Shown here piece after piece: positions 1-7,181 of a stretch of DNA of 7,517 bases. The DNA lies in the NCBI GenBank assembly GCA_964481445.1, contig CAYZTQ010000091.1, forward strand, positions 1 to 7,517, given 5' to 3'. Within the stretch, counting starts at the first letter, position 1; every line of letters begins with the position of its first letter. The translations under genes were made by a program, and so were the position numbers. Origin of the DNA: UBA1038 sp964481445 (lineage in GTDB: Bacteria > Bacillota > Clostridia > Christensenellales > Aristaeellaceae). The notes beneath the pieces are model-generated. The model made no database searches and was not told the DNA's origin. It saw only the letters and a program-made list of their open reading frames with translations.

Positions 1-292
1 CTCCTAATGTTCCATACTTTGGTGAAAAACTGACGGTGCCGGAGGGTGTATTCAACACTTTCTCTTCGACCCAGTTCCCATCAATAAACAGGAGGGCAGA
101 TAGCTGAACATAATCTGATATTCCGGCAATGCTGTAGGTTGCTGTGATTGTGCCGCCTGCCTCAACGGTGTTCTTATCTATGTCAAGTGTAATCACAGGC
201 TGTGCCTGCGCCTGCGGAGCCGTATAAGGCAGCAGAGCAAACATAAGAACAAGGGATAATAGAACCGCCATGCATTTCTTCGTATTTACCAT
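1..292 (-). CDS. Secreted surface protein, N-terminal part (paralogue of the gene at 590-1978), truncated by window edge
   Basis: Manual translation from the ATG at 290-292 gives 97 residues open to the window edge. Residues 1-30 are a typical Sec signal peptide: basic start (MVNTKK), hydrophobic core (AVLLSLVLMFALL) and an AQA cleavage site near residue 30. The mature part begins QPVITLDIDKNTVEAGGTIT and continues with a DGN turn and a PKYG motif. This matches the first domain of the protein encoded at 590-1978 (SITLDKTSVEAGGTITATYS, DGNEE, LPKYG), so the two are clear paralogues. The start is supported by GGAGG six bases upstream and by a consensus promoter. By family resemblance the protein is exported and probably wall-associated; whether it also ends in cell-wall-binding repeats cannot be seen. 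The first domain is predicted to be an Ig-like beta-sandwich, but no specific ligand or function is recognisable. Confidence 0.87.
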   Translation of the reverse strand, partial: MVNTKKCMAVLLSLVLMFALLPYTAPQAQAQPVITLDIDKNTVEAGGTITATYSIAGISDYVQLSALLFIDGNWVEEKVLNTPSGTVSFSPKYGTLG

Positions 293-589
293 GTCGCGCC
301 TCCATATAAAAATTTTCTATACGAAATATAGCACCCTCATACTCTTTTGTCAATAGATAAACAATATTACACCAATAATGACACGTAACGAAAACGAGAA
401 GTAATACCCATAGTAGCGGAATCCCTGTGGCTTGCCCATTCTTTCCCCTGGGTAAAGTTGTGAACTTCAGGGTACTCTATCGCGTTTTCATAAAACCTTA
501 TTAATACCCATTCAACTTGTTAACGCATCGTAGCGGCGATACATTTAAAGAAAGAAAACGCGGTATTTTAAACGGATCTGTGTAAAAAA
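293..589. other. Intergenic region between the two secreted-protein genes, with degenerate repeats
   Basis: No open frame of useful length is seen. Apart from the promoter and ribosome binding site of the downstream gene, the region contains short repeated words. TAATACCCAT occurs at 402-411 and again exactly 100 bp later at 502-511. GTAGCGG occurs at 413-419 and 530-536. GAAAACG occurs at 390-396 and 554-560, with its inverse CGCGTTTTC at 481-489, which is fully complementary to GAAAACGCG at 554-562. A small hairpin (CCCTG 446-450 with CAGGG 468-472, AAGTT 455-459 with AACTT 463-467) lies inside. A six-T run follows directly after the upstream gene's TAG stop, but no good stem precedes it, so no rho-independent terminator for the 590-1978 gene is called. 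Confidence 0.5.
325..353 (-). promoter_or_regulatory. Sigma-A-type promoter for the 1-292 gene
   Basis: On the minus strand a perfect -35 TTGACA (348-353) is followed by a 17-base spacer and a -10 TATATT (325-330). The predicted transcription start is near 318, giving a leader of about 25 bases that contains GGAGG six bases before the ATG at 292. A short inverted repeat, CTATA/TATAG (317-321 and 327-331), overlaps the -10 and could be an operator, although five-base arms in AT-rich DNA are weak evidence. Confidence 0.8.
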
Positions 590-1978
590 CTAATAAGTGT
601 TGATCTGCGTCCCGATCCAGACGCCGCTGTCGTTAAACAGATAGACGGTACCGTCAACTGAGTATTGTCCTGTTGCCATAGAGCCATCGGATTTCAGATA
701 GTACCAGCTCTTACCCTGCTCTAACCAGCCCGTGCGCATGCTGCCGTCACCATTCATGTAGTACCAGGCGCCGCCCGCGTTGATCCATCCGGTCTGCATG
801 ACGCCGCTTGCGTTCATGTAGTACCAGCTGTTTCCTGCCTTCGCCCAGCCCGTTGCCATGGAACCGTCTGGCTTCAGGTAATACCAGCTGCTGCCGGATT
901 TGACCCATCCGGTCTGCATCGCGCCGCTTGCGTTCATATAGTACCAGGTACCGCCGACGTTGACCCATCCGGTTCTCATCAAGCCGTCGGTGCCGAGATA
1001 ATACCAGCTGCTGCCCTGCTGCAGCCAGCTTGTCTGCATCACGCCGTCGGCGTTGGCATAATACCAGTATTCCCCGTCAACGATCCAGCCTGTTTTCATG
1101 GCGCCGCTTTCCCAATCAAAATAATACCAATTGCCGTCATGTTTCATCCAGCCGGATTTTGTCAAATAGTTGCCTGGCTGCAGGTAATACCACTTGCCCT
1201 GATCCTGTTTCCAGCCTGTCTGAGGCACGCCGCCTGCGAAATAGGCCCAACCTTCCTCATAGATTGTGTCATCCCATCCTCTGAGCCAGCCGGTATAGAT
1301 GCATCCCGTAATGGTAAAATCAGAGGAAGAACACCATTCCGAATAACCCGTATCCGGATCTTCCACCAAAAGATCGAAGAAACCGGAATTCATGCCGCCG
1401 GGAACAGAGACTGAGGCGCTGCCGGTCCTGCCTGTGCCGGTTGGATTGGGGAGGCTGATAAAATGTGGTTCTGTAACCAGGGGGCCATACTTCATCCTGG
1501 TAGCAATATCCACCGCTGTGACCCTCGGATTGATGCCGCCTTCAATCCTCCAGGAAACGGCAGCGATACCGCCGGGAGCTGTGCTGGCTGTAGTGACGAA
1601 ACTGATATTCACCGGAGGCGGTGAGTTTGTAATCGTAAATTTCTTCGAGAAAGCACTCGTATACCCGCCTGTTCCGTCATCCGCGGTGATTTCAATCATT
1701 CCGCTTGCTCCGTACTTTGGAAGAGTAAAAGTGAAGATGCCGCTTGAGGCCGACAGAGACCTGTAGTCTTCTTCATTCCCATCGACATACAGGTAGGCAT
1801 CAATATTGCCGGCTCTTCCGGTTACACTGTATGTGGCGGTGATGGTTCCACCGGCTTCGACCGAAGTCTTGTCCAGCGTGATGCTGACAGCGGGCGCTGC
1901 CTGCGCGGTGATCAGCAATAGCAGGGAAGAAACCAGAACCAGAAGAAAGAATAAAGGCACATATCTTCTTGCTTTCAT
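590..1978 (-). CDS. Secreted protein with two beta-sandwich-like domains and C-terminal choline/cell-wall-binding repeats
   Basis: This is a complete 462-residue protein. Residues 1-27 form a Sec signal peptide: basic MKARR, a long Leu/Val/Phe core, and AQA cleavage near 27. Residues 30-118 and about 122-225 are two predicted beta-sandwich (Ig-like) domains. They look related to each other because both carry an early GG strand motif and end in GY-x(6)-FTIT (residues 105-117 and 211-224). Residues 229-457 are an aromatic repeat region of about ten units with the pattern GW-x(6)-WYY-x(4)-G-x-M-x-T, the hallmark of the CW_binding_1/choline-binding family that anchors proteins non-covalently to teichoic acids or similar glycans. 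No catalytic domain is visible, so an adhesin or structural wall role is more likely than a hydrolase role, but this is inference. Cys216 and Cys226 could form a disulfide. The start is fixed by GGAGG nine bases upstream and a strong promoter. The stop is TAG. A paralogue follows downstream at 1-292. Confidence 0.94.
   Translation of the reverse strand: MKARRYVPLFFLLVLVSSLLLLITAQAAPAVSITLDKTSVEAGGTITATYSVTGRAGNIDAYLYVDGNEEDYRSLSASSGIFTFTLPKYGASGMIEITADDGTGGYTSAFSKKFTITNSPPPVNISFVTTASTAPGGIAAVSWRIEGGINPRVTAVDIATRMKYGPLVTEPHFISLPNPTGTGRTGSASVSVPGGMNSGFFDLLVEDPDTGYSEWCSSSDFTITGCIYTGWLRGWDDTIYEEGWAYFAGGVPQTGWKQDQGKWYYLQPGNYLTKSGWMKHDGNWYYFDWESGAMKTGWIVDGEYWYYANADGVMQTSWLQQGSSWYYLGTDGLMRTGWVNVGGTWYYMNASGAMQTGWVKSGSSWYYLKPDGSMATGWAKAGNSWYYMNASGVMQTGWINAGGAWYYMNGDGSMRTGWLEQGKSWYYLKSDGSMATGQYSVDGTVYLFNDSGVWIGTQINTY
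671..1216 (-). repeat. Tandem 60-63 bp repeats encoding cell-wall-binding units
   Basis: Nine full units cover residues 255-436. The first two are 21 residues each (255-275, 276-296) and the next seven are exactly 20 residues each (297-436, DNA 671-1090, 7 x 60 bp). A degenerate unit follows at 437-457 and a divergent one precedes at about 229-254. Two flavours occur: WYYMN-type (units at 337, 377, 397) and WYYLK/WYYLG-type (317, 357, 417). At DNA level the first 37 bases of the copies at 791 and 911 match at 34 positions, which points to recent unit duplication. Such arrays can gain or lose units by recombination or slippage. The reading frame is preserved because the unit is a multiple of three. 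Confidence 0.93.
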
Positions 1979-1986
1979 TGACCGAT

Positions 1987-1992
1987 ACCTCC
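1987..1992 (-). promoter_or_regulatory. Ribosome binding site of the 590-1978 gene
   Basis: The minus strand reads GGAGGT, with nine bases between GGAGG and the ATG at 1976-1978. It supports this ATG, which also begins a proper signal peptide. Confidence 0.85.
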
Positions 1993-2009
1993 GATGTTTT
2001 TATGTTAGA

Positions 2010-2038
2010 ATTATCCCACTCTCTCCAATTAATGTCAA
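2010..2038 (-). promoter_or_regulatory. Sigma-A-type promoter for the 590-1978 gene
   Basis: On the minus strand a perfect -35 TTGACA (2033-2038) is separated by 17 bases from a -10 GATAAT (2010-2015). This predicts initiation near 2003 and a leader of about 25 bases. A second TTGACA (2044-2049) lies 11 bp further upstream with no -10 at a suitable distance. Spacing and leader length are very like the promoter of the downstream paralogue at 325-353, so each gene appears to be independently transcribed. Confidence 0.85.
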
Positions 2039-2050
2039 CTTTTTGTCAAA

Positions 2051-2066
2051 AAGAATATTTATTCTT
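2051..2066. repeat. Inverted repeat upstream of the -35 box (possible operator)
   Basis: AAGAATA (2051-2057) and TATTCTT (2060-2066) are perfect 7-bp inverted arms around a TT centre. They end about 12 bp upstream of the -35 of the surface-protein promoter. The position suits either a regulator dimer or an AT-rich UP-type element. No known operator consensus is recognised. Confidence 0.4.
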
Positions 2067-2575
2067 CTAAAAAATCAGGTGCATGCTGAGGCCTTCAGCG
2101 TGACTTTCATTCTTCTATTTATCTTTATTATGTAAATAAGATTAGTTTCTGCATCTGAGTACAGGATCATTCGATGGGAAAGGGAAAAGAGATTGTTATT
2201 TTGCGGAATTAAAAGAAGATGTGACCTTATATTTACAGCGACATCATTCTGCGTCGTTTATGCCCAGCAGGACTGAATAAAATTATACTTTGCTTTTATT
2301 TAAGGTTCATAAATTTTAATTCCAGTAGCTGATAGTTTCTCTTCGAACGGTATAATAATATAATAATGTAGTAATAACACAAAATCAGTTTGTTCAAATA
2401 TCGTTATACTGTGGTGATTTTAGTCAGAAGCTGTGCGGGAGGAAGCTTGATATAGCGCTGCCACGCCTGCGTTTTCACTCCTTGCCTCGAACGATCCTCT
2501 TTACTACTTTGGATGTATCAGTAAATTATATAGGTACTAAAGAGACCTGCTCTCAAGTCATTAAAGTTCTTGGCT
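2067..2575. other. Gene-free AT-rich intergenic region
   Basis: All frames are broken by frequent stops, and the few ATG-started frames have no ribosome binding site. The stretch 2350-2378 is a run of TAATAA/TATAAT-like triplets. A less AT-rich patch at about 2425-2500 differs in composition from its flanks and could be the residue of an inserted element or decayed gene. AAAATCA (2381-2387) and TGATTTT (2415-2421) form a 7-bp inverted pair beside it. GCTGA/TCAGC (2084-2098) forms a tiny hairpin. No tRNA, rRNA or known riboswitch is recognised. Confidence 0.5.
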
Positions 2576-2601
2576 CCGGGGCTTCTTTCAAGAAGCCCCG
2601 G
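2576..2601. repeat. Perfect 12-bp-arm palindrome (strong hairpin)
   Basis: CCGGGGCTTCTT (2576-2587) and AAGAAGCCCCGG (2590-2601) are perfectly complementary around a TC centre. In RNA this would fold as a GC-rich stem of about ten pairs with a small loop. It lies about 40 bp beyond the atp operon terminator in the direction of transcription. No U-tract follows on either strand, so it is not a canonical rho-independent terminator. It may be a backup transcription stop, an RNA 3'-end stabiliser, or a repetitive palindromic element. Confidence 0.75.
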
Positions 2602-2641
2602 CGTTCCCTCCGTCCCCTTCCGTTCCTCCCATCTTCCCATC

Positions 2642-2670
2642 AAAAAAGAAGCCGCTGATTTTTCGGCTTC
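2642..2670 (-). terminator. Rho-independent terminator of the atp operon
   Basis: On the minus strand GAAGCCG, a nine-base loop (AAAAATCAG) and CGGCTTC form a 7-bp stem (2648-2654 with 2664-2670). It is followed directly by six T residues (2642-2647). It begins about 28 bp after the atpC stop codon, the expected position for ending the atp transcript. Confidence 0.92.
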
Positions 2671-2697
2671 CTTTGCTGTTCTGTCTTTCTTTCCCAA

Positions 2698-3132
2698 TCA
2701 GTTGTTCAGATTCTTCCTGTTGCTGACGCGCAGGCGGGCCATGGCGCGGGACATCATGGAGCGGGCGAGGTAATACTCCTGCAGGCTCTTTTGCTGGCGC
2801 AGGCGGGCCTGCGCGGCGCGGGCGTCGCGCTCGGCGCGTTTCTGGTCGATCTCCCACGACCATTCGGCGGTCTGCAGCAGCAGCAGCACATGGTGCTGGG
2901 TGATGGCGGCCACGCCGGCGGAGCAGGCGGCGATATCCGTCGTCTCCTTGCCGTTTTTCTCATAGGTGACGCGGATTTCGCCCTCGATGACGGAGACGAC
3001 CATGGGCTCGTGCCCCGGCTCGATGCCGAACTCGCCGTCCGGCGCGGGCAGGATGATGCGGTCCACATGGCCGTCGTAAAAGGCGTGCTCGGGCGTGAGG
3101 ATGCTCAGGTGAATGGGCGCGGGCTTAGCCAT
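2698..3132 (-). CDS. atpC: ATP synthase F1 subunit epsilon
   Basis: Epsilon is part of the F1 central stalk; it couples gamma to the c-ring and can inhibit ATP hydrolysis. The 144-residue product has the normal two-domain layout. The N-terminal beta-barrel covers about residues 6-90, with ILTPEHAFYDG and the conserved GEFGIEPGHEPM (33-44). A C-terminal helical hairpin covers about 93-140 and ends RAMARLRVS (129-137). Residues 95-100 read IDQKRA and match the I(L)DXXRA motif linked to ATP binding in Bacillus-type epsilon, so ATP-sensitive inhibition is plausible. The start at 3132 was chosen over an in-frame upstream ATG at 3234 because GGAGG lies nine bases before it, family homology begins here, and it overlaps the atpD stop by 8 bp (ATGGCTAA). 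The operon terminator follows. Confidence 0.97.
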   Translation of the reverse strand: MAKPAPIHLSILTPEHAFYDGHVDRIILPAPDGEFGIEPGHEPMVVSVIEGEIRVTYEKNGKETTDIAACSAGVAAITQHHVLLLLQTAEWSWEIDQKRAERDARAAQARLRQQKSLQEYYLARSMMSRAMARLRVSNRKNLNN

Positions 3133-4525
3133 TGCGGCCATCCTCCATCTTATGGGCCTGCCGCCTGACATCCTCCAGGTCGCCCGCCATGAAGAAGGCG
3201 GCCTCGGGCAGGTCATCCGCCTCGCCATCCACAATGGCCTTGAAGGAGGCGATGGTATCCTTCAGTTTGACGTAGCGGCCGGGGATGCCGGTAAACACCT
3301 CGGCCACGAACATCGGCTGGGAAAGGAAGCGCTGGATGCGCCTGGCGCGGTAGACGGTCTGCTTGTCCTCCTCCGACAGCTCTTCCATGCCGAGGATGGC
3401 GATGATATCCTGCAGCTCGCGGTAGCGCTGCAGCGCCTCCTGCACGCGCCTTGCGACCTTGTGATGCTCCTCGCCCACGATGTCGGGGTCGAGGATGCGG
3501 GAGGAAGAGTCCAGCGGGCTGACGGCGGGGTAGATGCCCAGCTCGGCCACCTGGCGCGAAAGCACGGTGGTGGCGTCCAGATGCGAGAAAATGGCGGCGG
3601 GGGCCGGGTCGGTCAGGTCGTCCGCCGGCACATAGATGGCCTGCACCGAGGTGATGGAGCCATCGGAGGTGGAGGCGATGCGCTCTTCCAGCGCGCCCAC
3701 CTCGGTGGCCAGCGTGGGCTGGTAGCCGACGGCGGAGGGCATGCGGCCCAGCAGGGCCGAGACCTCGCTGCCCGCCTGAATGTAACGGAAAATGTTGTCG
3801 ATAAACAGCAGCACGTCCTGCTTTTGGCTGTCGCGGAAATACTCGGCGAGGGTCAGGCCGGTCATGGCCACGCGCATGCGCGCTCCCGGCGGCTCGTTCA
3901 TCTGGCCGAACACGAGGGCCGTCTTATCGATAACGCCGGACTGGTTCATCTCGGTCAGCAGGTCGTTGCCCTCGCGGCTGCGCTCGCCCACGCCCGTAAA
4001 GATGGAGTAGCCGCCGTGCGCGGTCGCGATGTTGTGGATAAGCTCGAGGATCAGCACCGTCTTGCCCACGCCCGCGCCGCCGAACAGGCCGATCTTGCCG
4101 CCCTTGGCGTAGGGCGCGAGCAGGTCGATCACCTTGATGCCGGTCTCAAAAATCTGCGTGACGGGCTTCTGGCTGGCAAAGCTCGGGGCGGCGCGGTGGA
4201 TGGGCAGGCGCTCCCTGGCCGTGGTTTCCCCCTTGCCGTCGATGGGGCGGCCCAGCACGTCCAGCGTGCGGCCCAGCATCTCGGGGCCGACCGGCACGGT
4301 GATGGGCGCGCCGGTGGAGCGCACGCTGAGGCCGCGCGACAGGCCCTCGGTGGCCTCCAGCGCGATGCAGCGCACGGCGCCCTTCAGGTGCTGGCTGACT
4401 TCGACCGCCACCTCGCGCGCGCCGTCCTCCACATACAGCAGGGTGTGGATGGGCGGAAACTCCCCCGCGGGGAAGCTGACATCCAGCACCGGGCCGATGA
4501 TTCTCTGTACTGTTCCCTTAGCCAT
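3125..4525 (-). CDS. atpD: ATP synthase F1 subunit beta (catalytic)
   Basis: Beta is the catalytic subunit of F1, making or hydrolysing ATP at the alpha/beta interface on the cytoplasmic side of the membrane. The 466-residue product has the usual length. Visible motifs are the N-terminal barrel start (KGTVQRIIGPVLDV), Walker A GGAGVGKT (149-156), GERSREGNDL (180-189) with catalytic Glu181 and Arg182, Walker B DVLLFID (237-243), the QAGSEVSALLGRMPSAVGYQ signature (250-269), and the GIYPAV adenine-pocket region (330-335). The DELSEED torque loop reads EELSEED (381-387), a conservative Asp-to-Glu change. The usual FRFTQ after Walker B reads FRYIQ (246-250). The start has an AAGGAG site (4531-4537 region) and follows atpG by 20 bp. 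The end overlaps atpC by 8 bp. Confidence 0.99.
   Translation of the reverse strand: MAKGTVQRIIGPVLDVSFPAGEFPPIHTLLYVEDGAREVAVEVSQHLKGAVRCIALEATEGLSRGLSVRSTGAPITVPVGPEMLGRTLDVLGRPIDGKGETTARERLPIHRAAPSFASQKPVTQIFETGIKVIDLLAPYAKGGKIGLFGGAGVGKTVLILELIHNIATAHGGYSIFTGVGERSREGNDLLTEMNQSGVIDKTALVFGQMNEPPGARMRVAMTGLTLAEYFRDSQKQDVLLFIDNIFRYIQAGSEVSALLGRMPSAVGYQPTLATEVGALEERIASTSDGSITSVQAIYVPADDLTDPAPAAIFSHLDATTVLSRQVAELGIYPAVSPLDSSSRILDPDIVGEEHHKVARRVQEALQRYRELQDIIAILGMEELSEEDKQTVYRARRIQRFLSQPMFVAEVFTGIPGRYVKLKDTIASFKAIVDGEADDLPEAAFFMAGDLEDVRRQAHKMEDGRNG
3142..3146 (-). promoter_or_regulatory. Ribosome binding site deciding the atpC start
   Basis: GGAGG on the minus strand lies nine bases before the ATG at 3130-3132 and within the end of atpD. 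It favours this start over the upstream in-frame ATG at 3234, whose extra 34 residues resemble no epsilon sequence. Confidence 0.85.
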
Positions 4526-4545
4526 GTTCTCTCCTTTGTAGGGGC

Positions 4546-5411
4546 TTATTCCTGGGGCTGCGGGTTGCCTCCGATGATCTCGGATATCTCCTGCGTGATG
4601 ACGGCCTGCCGCGCGTGGTTCAGCTCAAGGCTGAGCTTCTGCAGCATCTCGCCCGCGTTGCGGGTGGCCGAATCCATCGCCGTCATGCGGGCGTTATGCT
4701 CGCAGGCGTAGCTCTGCACCAGCGCGGAATACACCATGCCGGTCAGATAGTCGGGCACCATGGCCTCCAGCACCTCGGGCGCCGAGGGGTGGAAGCTGAG
4801 GCCGGTGGGCGCGTGGTAAACATCCGCGGCCCGAAAATCCTCCGGCAGGATGGGCAGCAGGCGCATCACGGTCGGCTGCCACTGGCCCACCTTCTCCATG
4901 ATGGTGTAGATGACGTAGACCTCGTCAAGATCCTTGGCGCGGAACATCTGGCACAGGCGCAGCGTGATCTCGCGCGCGTTGTCGAGCACCGGGTCCTGGA
5001 TGATGTGCACATAGTCGGTGCAGGTCGCAAGGCCCAGGCGGCTCAGATACTCCTGCGCCATGTGGCCGACCGGGAAGACCGCGCGTACGTCGAGCCCTCC
5101 TTCGAGGATGGTGCGGCGCGCCAGCTTCAGCAGCTCGCTGTTGTAGCTGCCGCACAGGCCCTTGTCGCCCGCGATGACGAGGAAACCGGCCTTTTTGCCG
5201 TGCTGCCGGTAATAGGGGTTTTTGATTTTAAAATCGCTGCTTTCGATGATGAAGCGGATGCCGGAGCGCAGGCGGCGAAGGTAAATGAAATTCTGGTCAT
5301 GCATGCGCATGGCCTTTTTCATCTTGGCGGACGAGATCAGGTACATGGCCTTGGTGATCTTGCCTGTATCGCGCACCACGCCGATGTGGTGGCGCACCTC
5401 AGCGATCGAGT

Positions 5412-5415
<4 letters not shown>
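4546..5415 (-). CDS. atpG: ATP synthase F1 subunit gamma
   Basis: Gamma is the rotating shaft of F1, an asymmetric coiled coil inside the alpha3-beta3 ring. The 289-residue product has the family's normal length. The N-terminal helix carries DTGKITKAMYLISSAKMKKA (16-35), matching the conserved KITKAM...AAAK pattern. GDKGLCGSYN (83-92) is the signature at the start of the Rossmann-like middle domain. The C-terminal helix CEHNARMTAMDSATRNAGEM (238-257) and LNHARQAVITQEISEIIGG (265-283) match the most conserved gamma region, including the RQAxITQE motif. The start overlaps the atpA stop by 4 bp (ATGA), and a GGAG-like site lies five bases upstream, suggesting translational coupling. No disruption is seen. 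Confidence 0.98.
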
Positions 5416-6933
<1,518 letters not shown>

Positions 6934-6941
<8 letters not shown>

Positions 6942-7179
6942 GCCGGTCCTCCTTATCCTGCAGGGCGGCCAGCACATGGCGCAGCTGCGCCTGCACGCTG
7001 CCGTCGTACACGCGGCCCAGCAACTCCACCCGGATGCCGCCCAGCAGCTCCTCGTGCAGGCACTCGGTCAGGCTGACCTCGCGCCCCAGCAGACGGCTGA
7101 AGGTCTCTTCCACCCTGCGGTGCGTTTCTTCTGATAGGGGCTTGGCTGTCAGCAGCAGGCCCCGGGCTGCATTTTCCAT
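6934..7179 (-). CDS. atpH: ATP synthase subunit delta, short form with C-terminal domain only
   Basis: Delta joins the top of F1 to the b peripheral stalk. Here it is 81 residues, against about 180 for typical bacterial delta. What remains is the conserved C-terminal domain: TAKPLSEE (11-18, usually TAxPLSEE), LGREVSLTECL (31-41) and LLGGIRVELLGRVYDGSV (45-62, matching the LIGG...DGS family signature). The N-terminal six-helix domain that binds the alpha N-terminus is absent. It cannot be recovered by a longer start: the same frame has TAA seven codons upstream (sixth codon before AGC-ATG), and the intact end of atpF lies only 2 bp away. A weak AAGGTGG-like site sits inside the end of atpF. 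The order between atpF and atpA, plus the 8-bp overlap with atpA, supports a functional gene rather than debris. Confidence 0.9.
6948..6954 (-). promoter_or_regulatory. Ribosome binding site deciding the atpA start
   Basis: The minus strand reads AAGGAGG six bases before the ATG at 6939-6941, inside the 3' end of atpH. It selects this ATG over the in-frame ATG at 6977, whose extra 12 residues (MCWPPCRIRRTG) are not alpha-like. Confidence 0.88.
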
Positions 7180-7181
7180 GC

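Noticed and set aside
747..968. Minus-strand 73-codon frame inside the repeat array
   Set aside because: It is an alternative frame of the tandem repeats, is itself a repetitive Arg-rich sequence, and has no ribosome binding site.
671..1216. CRISPR-like array because of regularly spaced repeats
   Set aside because: Repeats are contiguous 60-bp coding units with no unique spacers, and they translate into in-frame aromatic wall-binding repeats.
2075..2170. Minus-strand 31-codon ATG frame in the gene-free region
   Set aside because: No ribosome binding site precedes it, and length and composition are expected by chance in this region.
2520..2560. Possible minus-strand promoter (TTGAGA with a TATATA/TATAAT-like element)
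   Set aside because: Spacing is 18-20 bases with a weak -35, and no gene or clear RNA lies downstream before the strong promoter at 2010-2038.
2570..2773. Plus-strand 67-codon frame across the terminator and the end of atpC
   Set aside because: It runs through two hairpins and antisense to the atpC 3' end, with no ribosome binding site or recognisable motif.
3133..3234. 34-residue N-terminal extension of atpC from an upstream in-frame ATG
   Set aside because: The extension lies wholly inside atpD, is Arg/Trp/Pro-rich and not epsilon-like. The ATG at 3132 has a proper GGAGG and matches the family start.
3113..4711. Long plus-strand open frame (over 500 codons) opposite atpD
   Set aside because: It is antisense to clearly homologous atpD, its product is a low-complexity His/Gly/Ala/Arg/Asp-rich sequence, and long antisense frames are expected opposite GC-rich coding DNA.
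6942..6977. 12-residue N-terminal extension of atpA
   Set aside because: MCWPPCRIRRTG is not alpha-like, and the ATG at 6941 has an excellent AAGGAGG six bases upstream.
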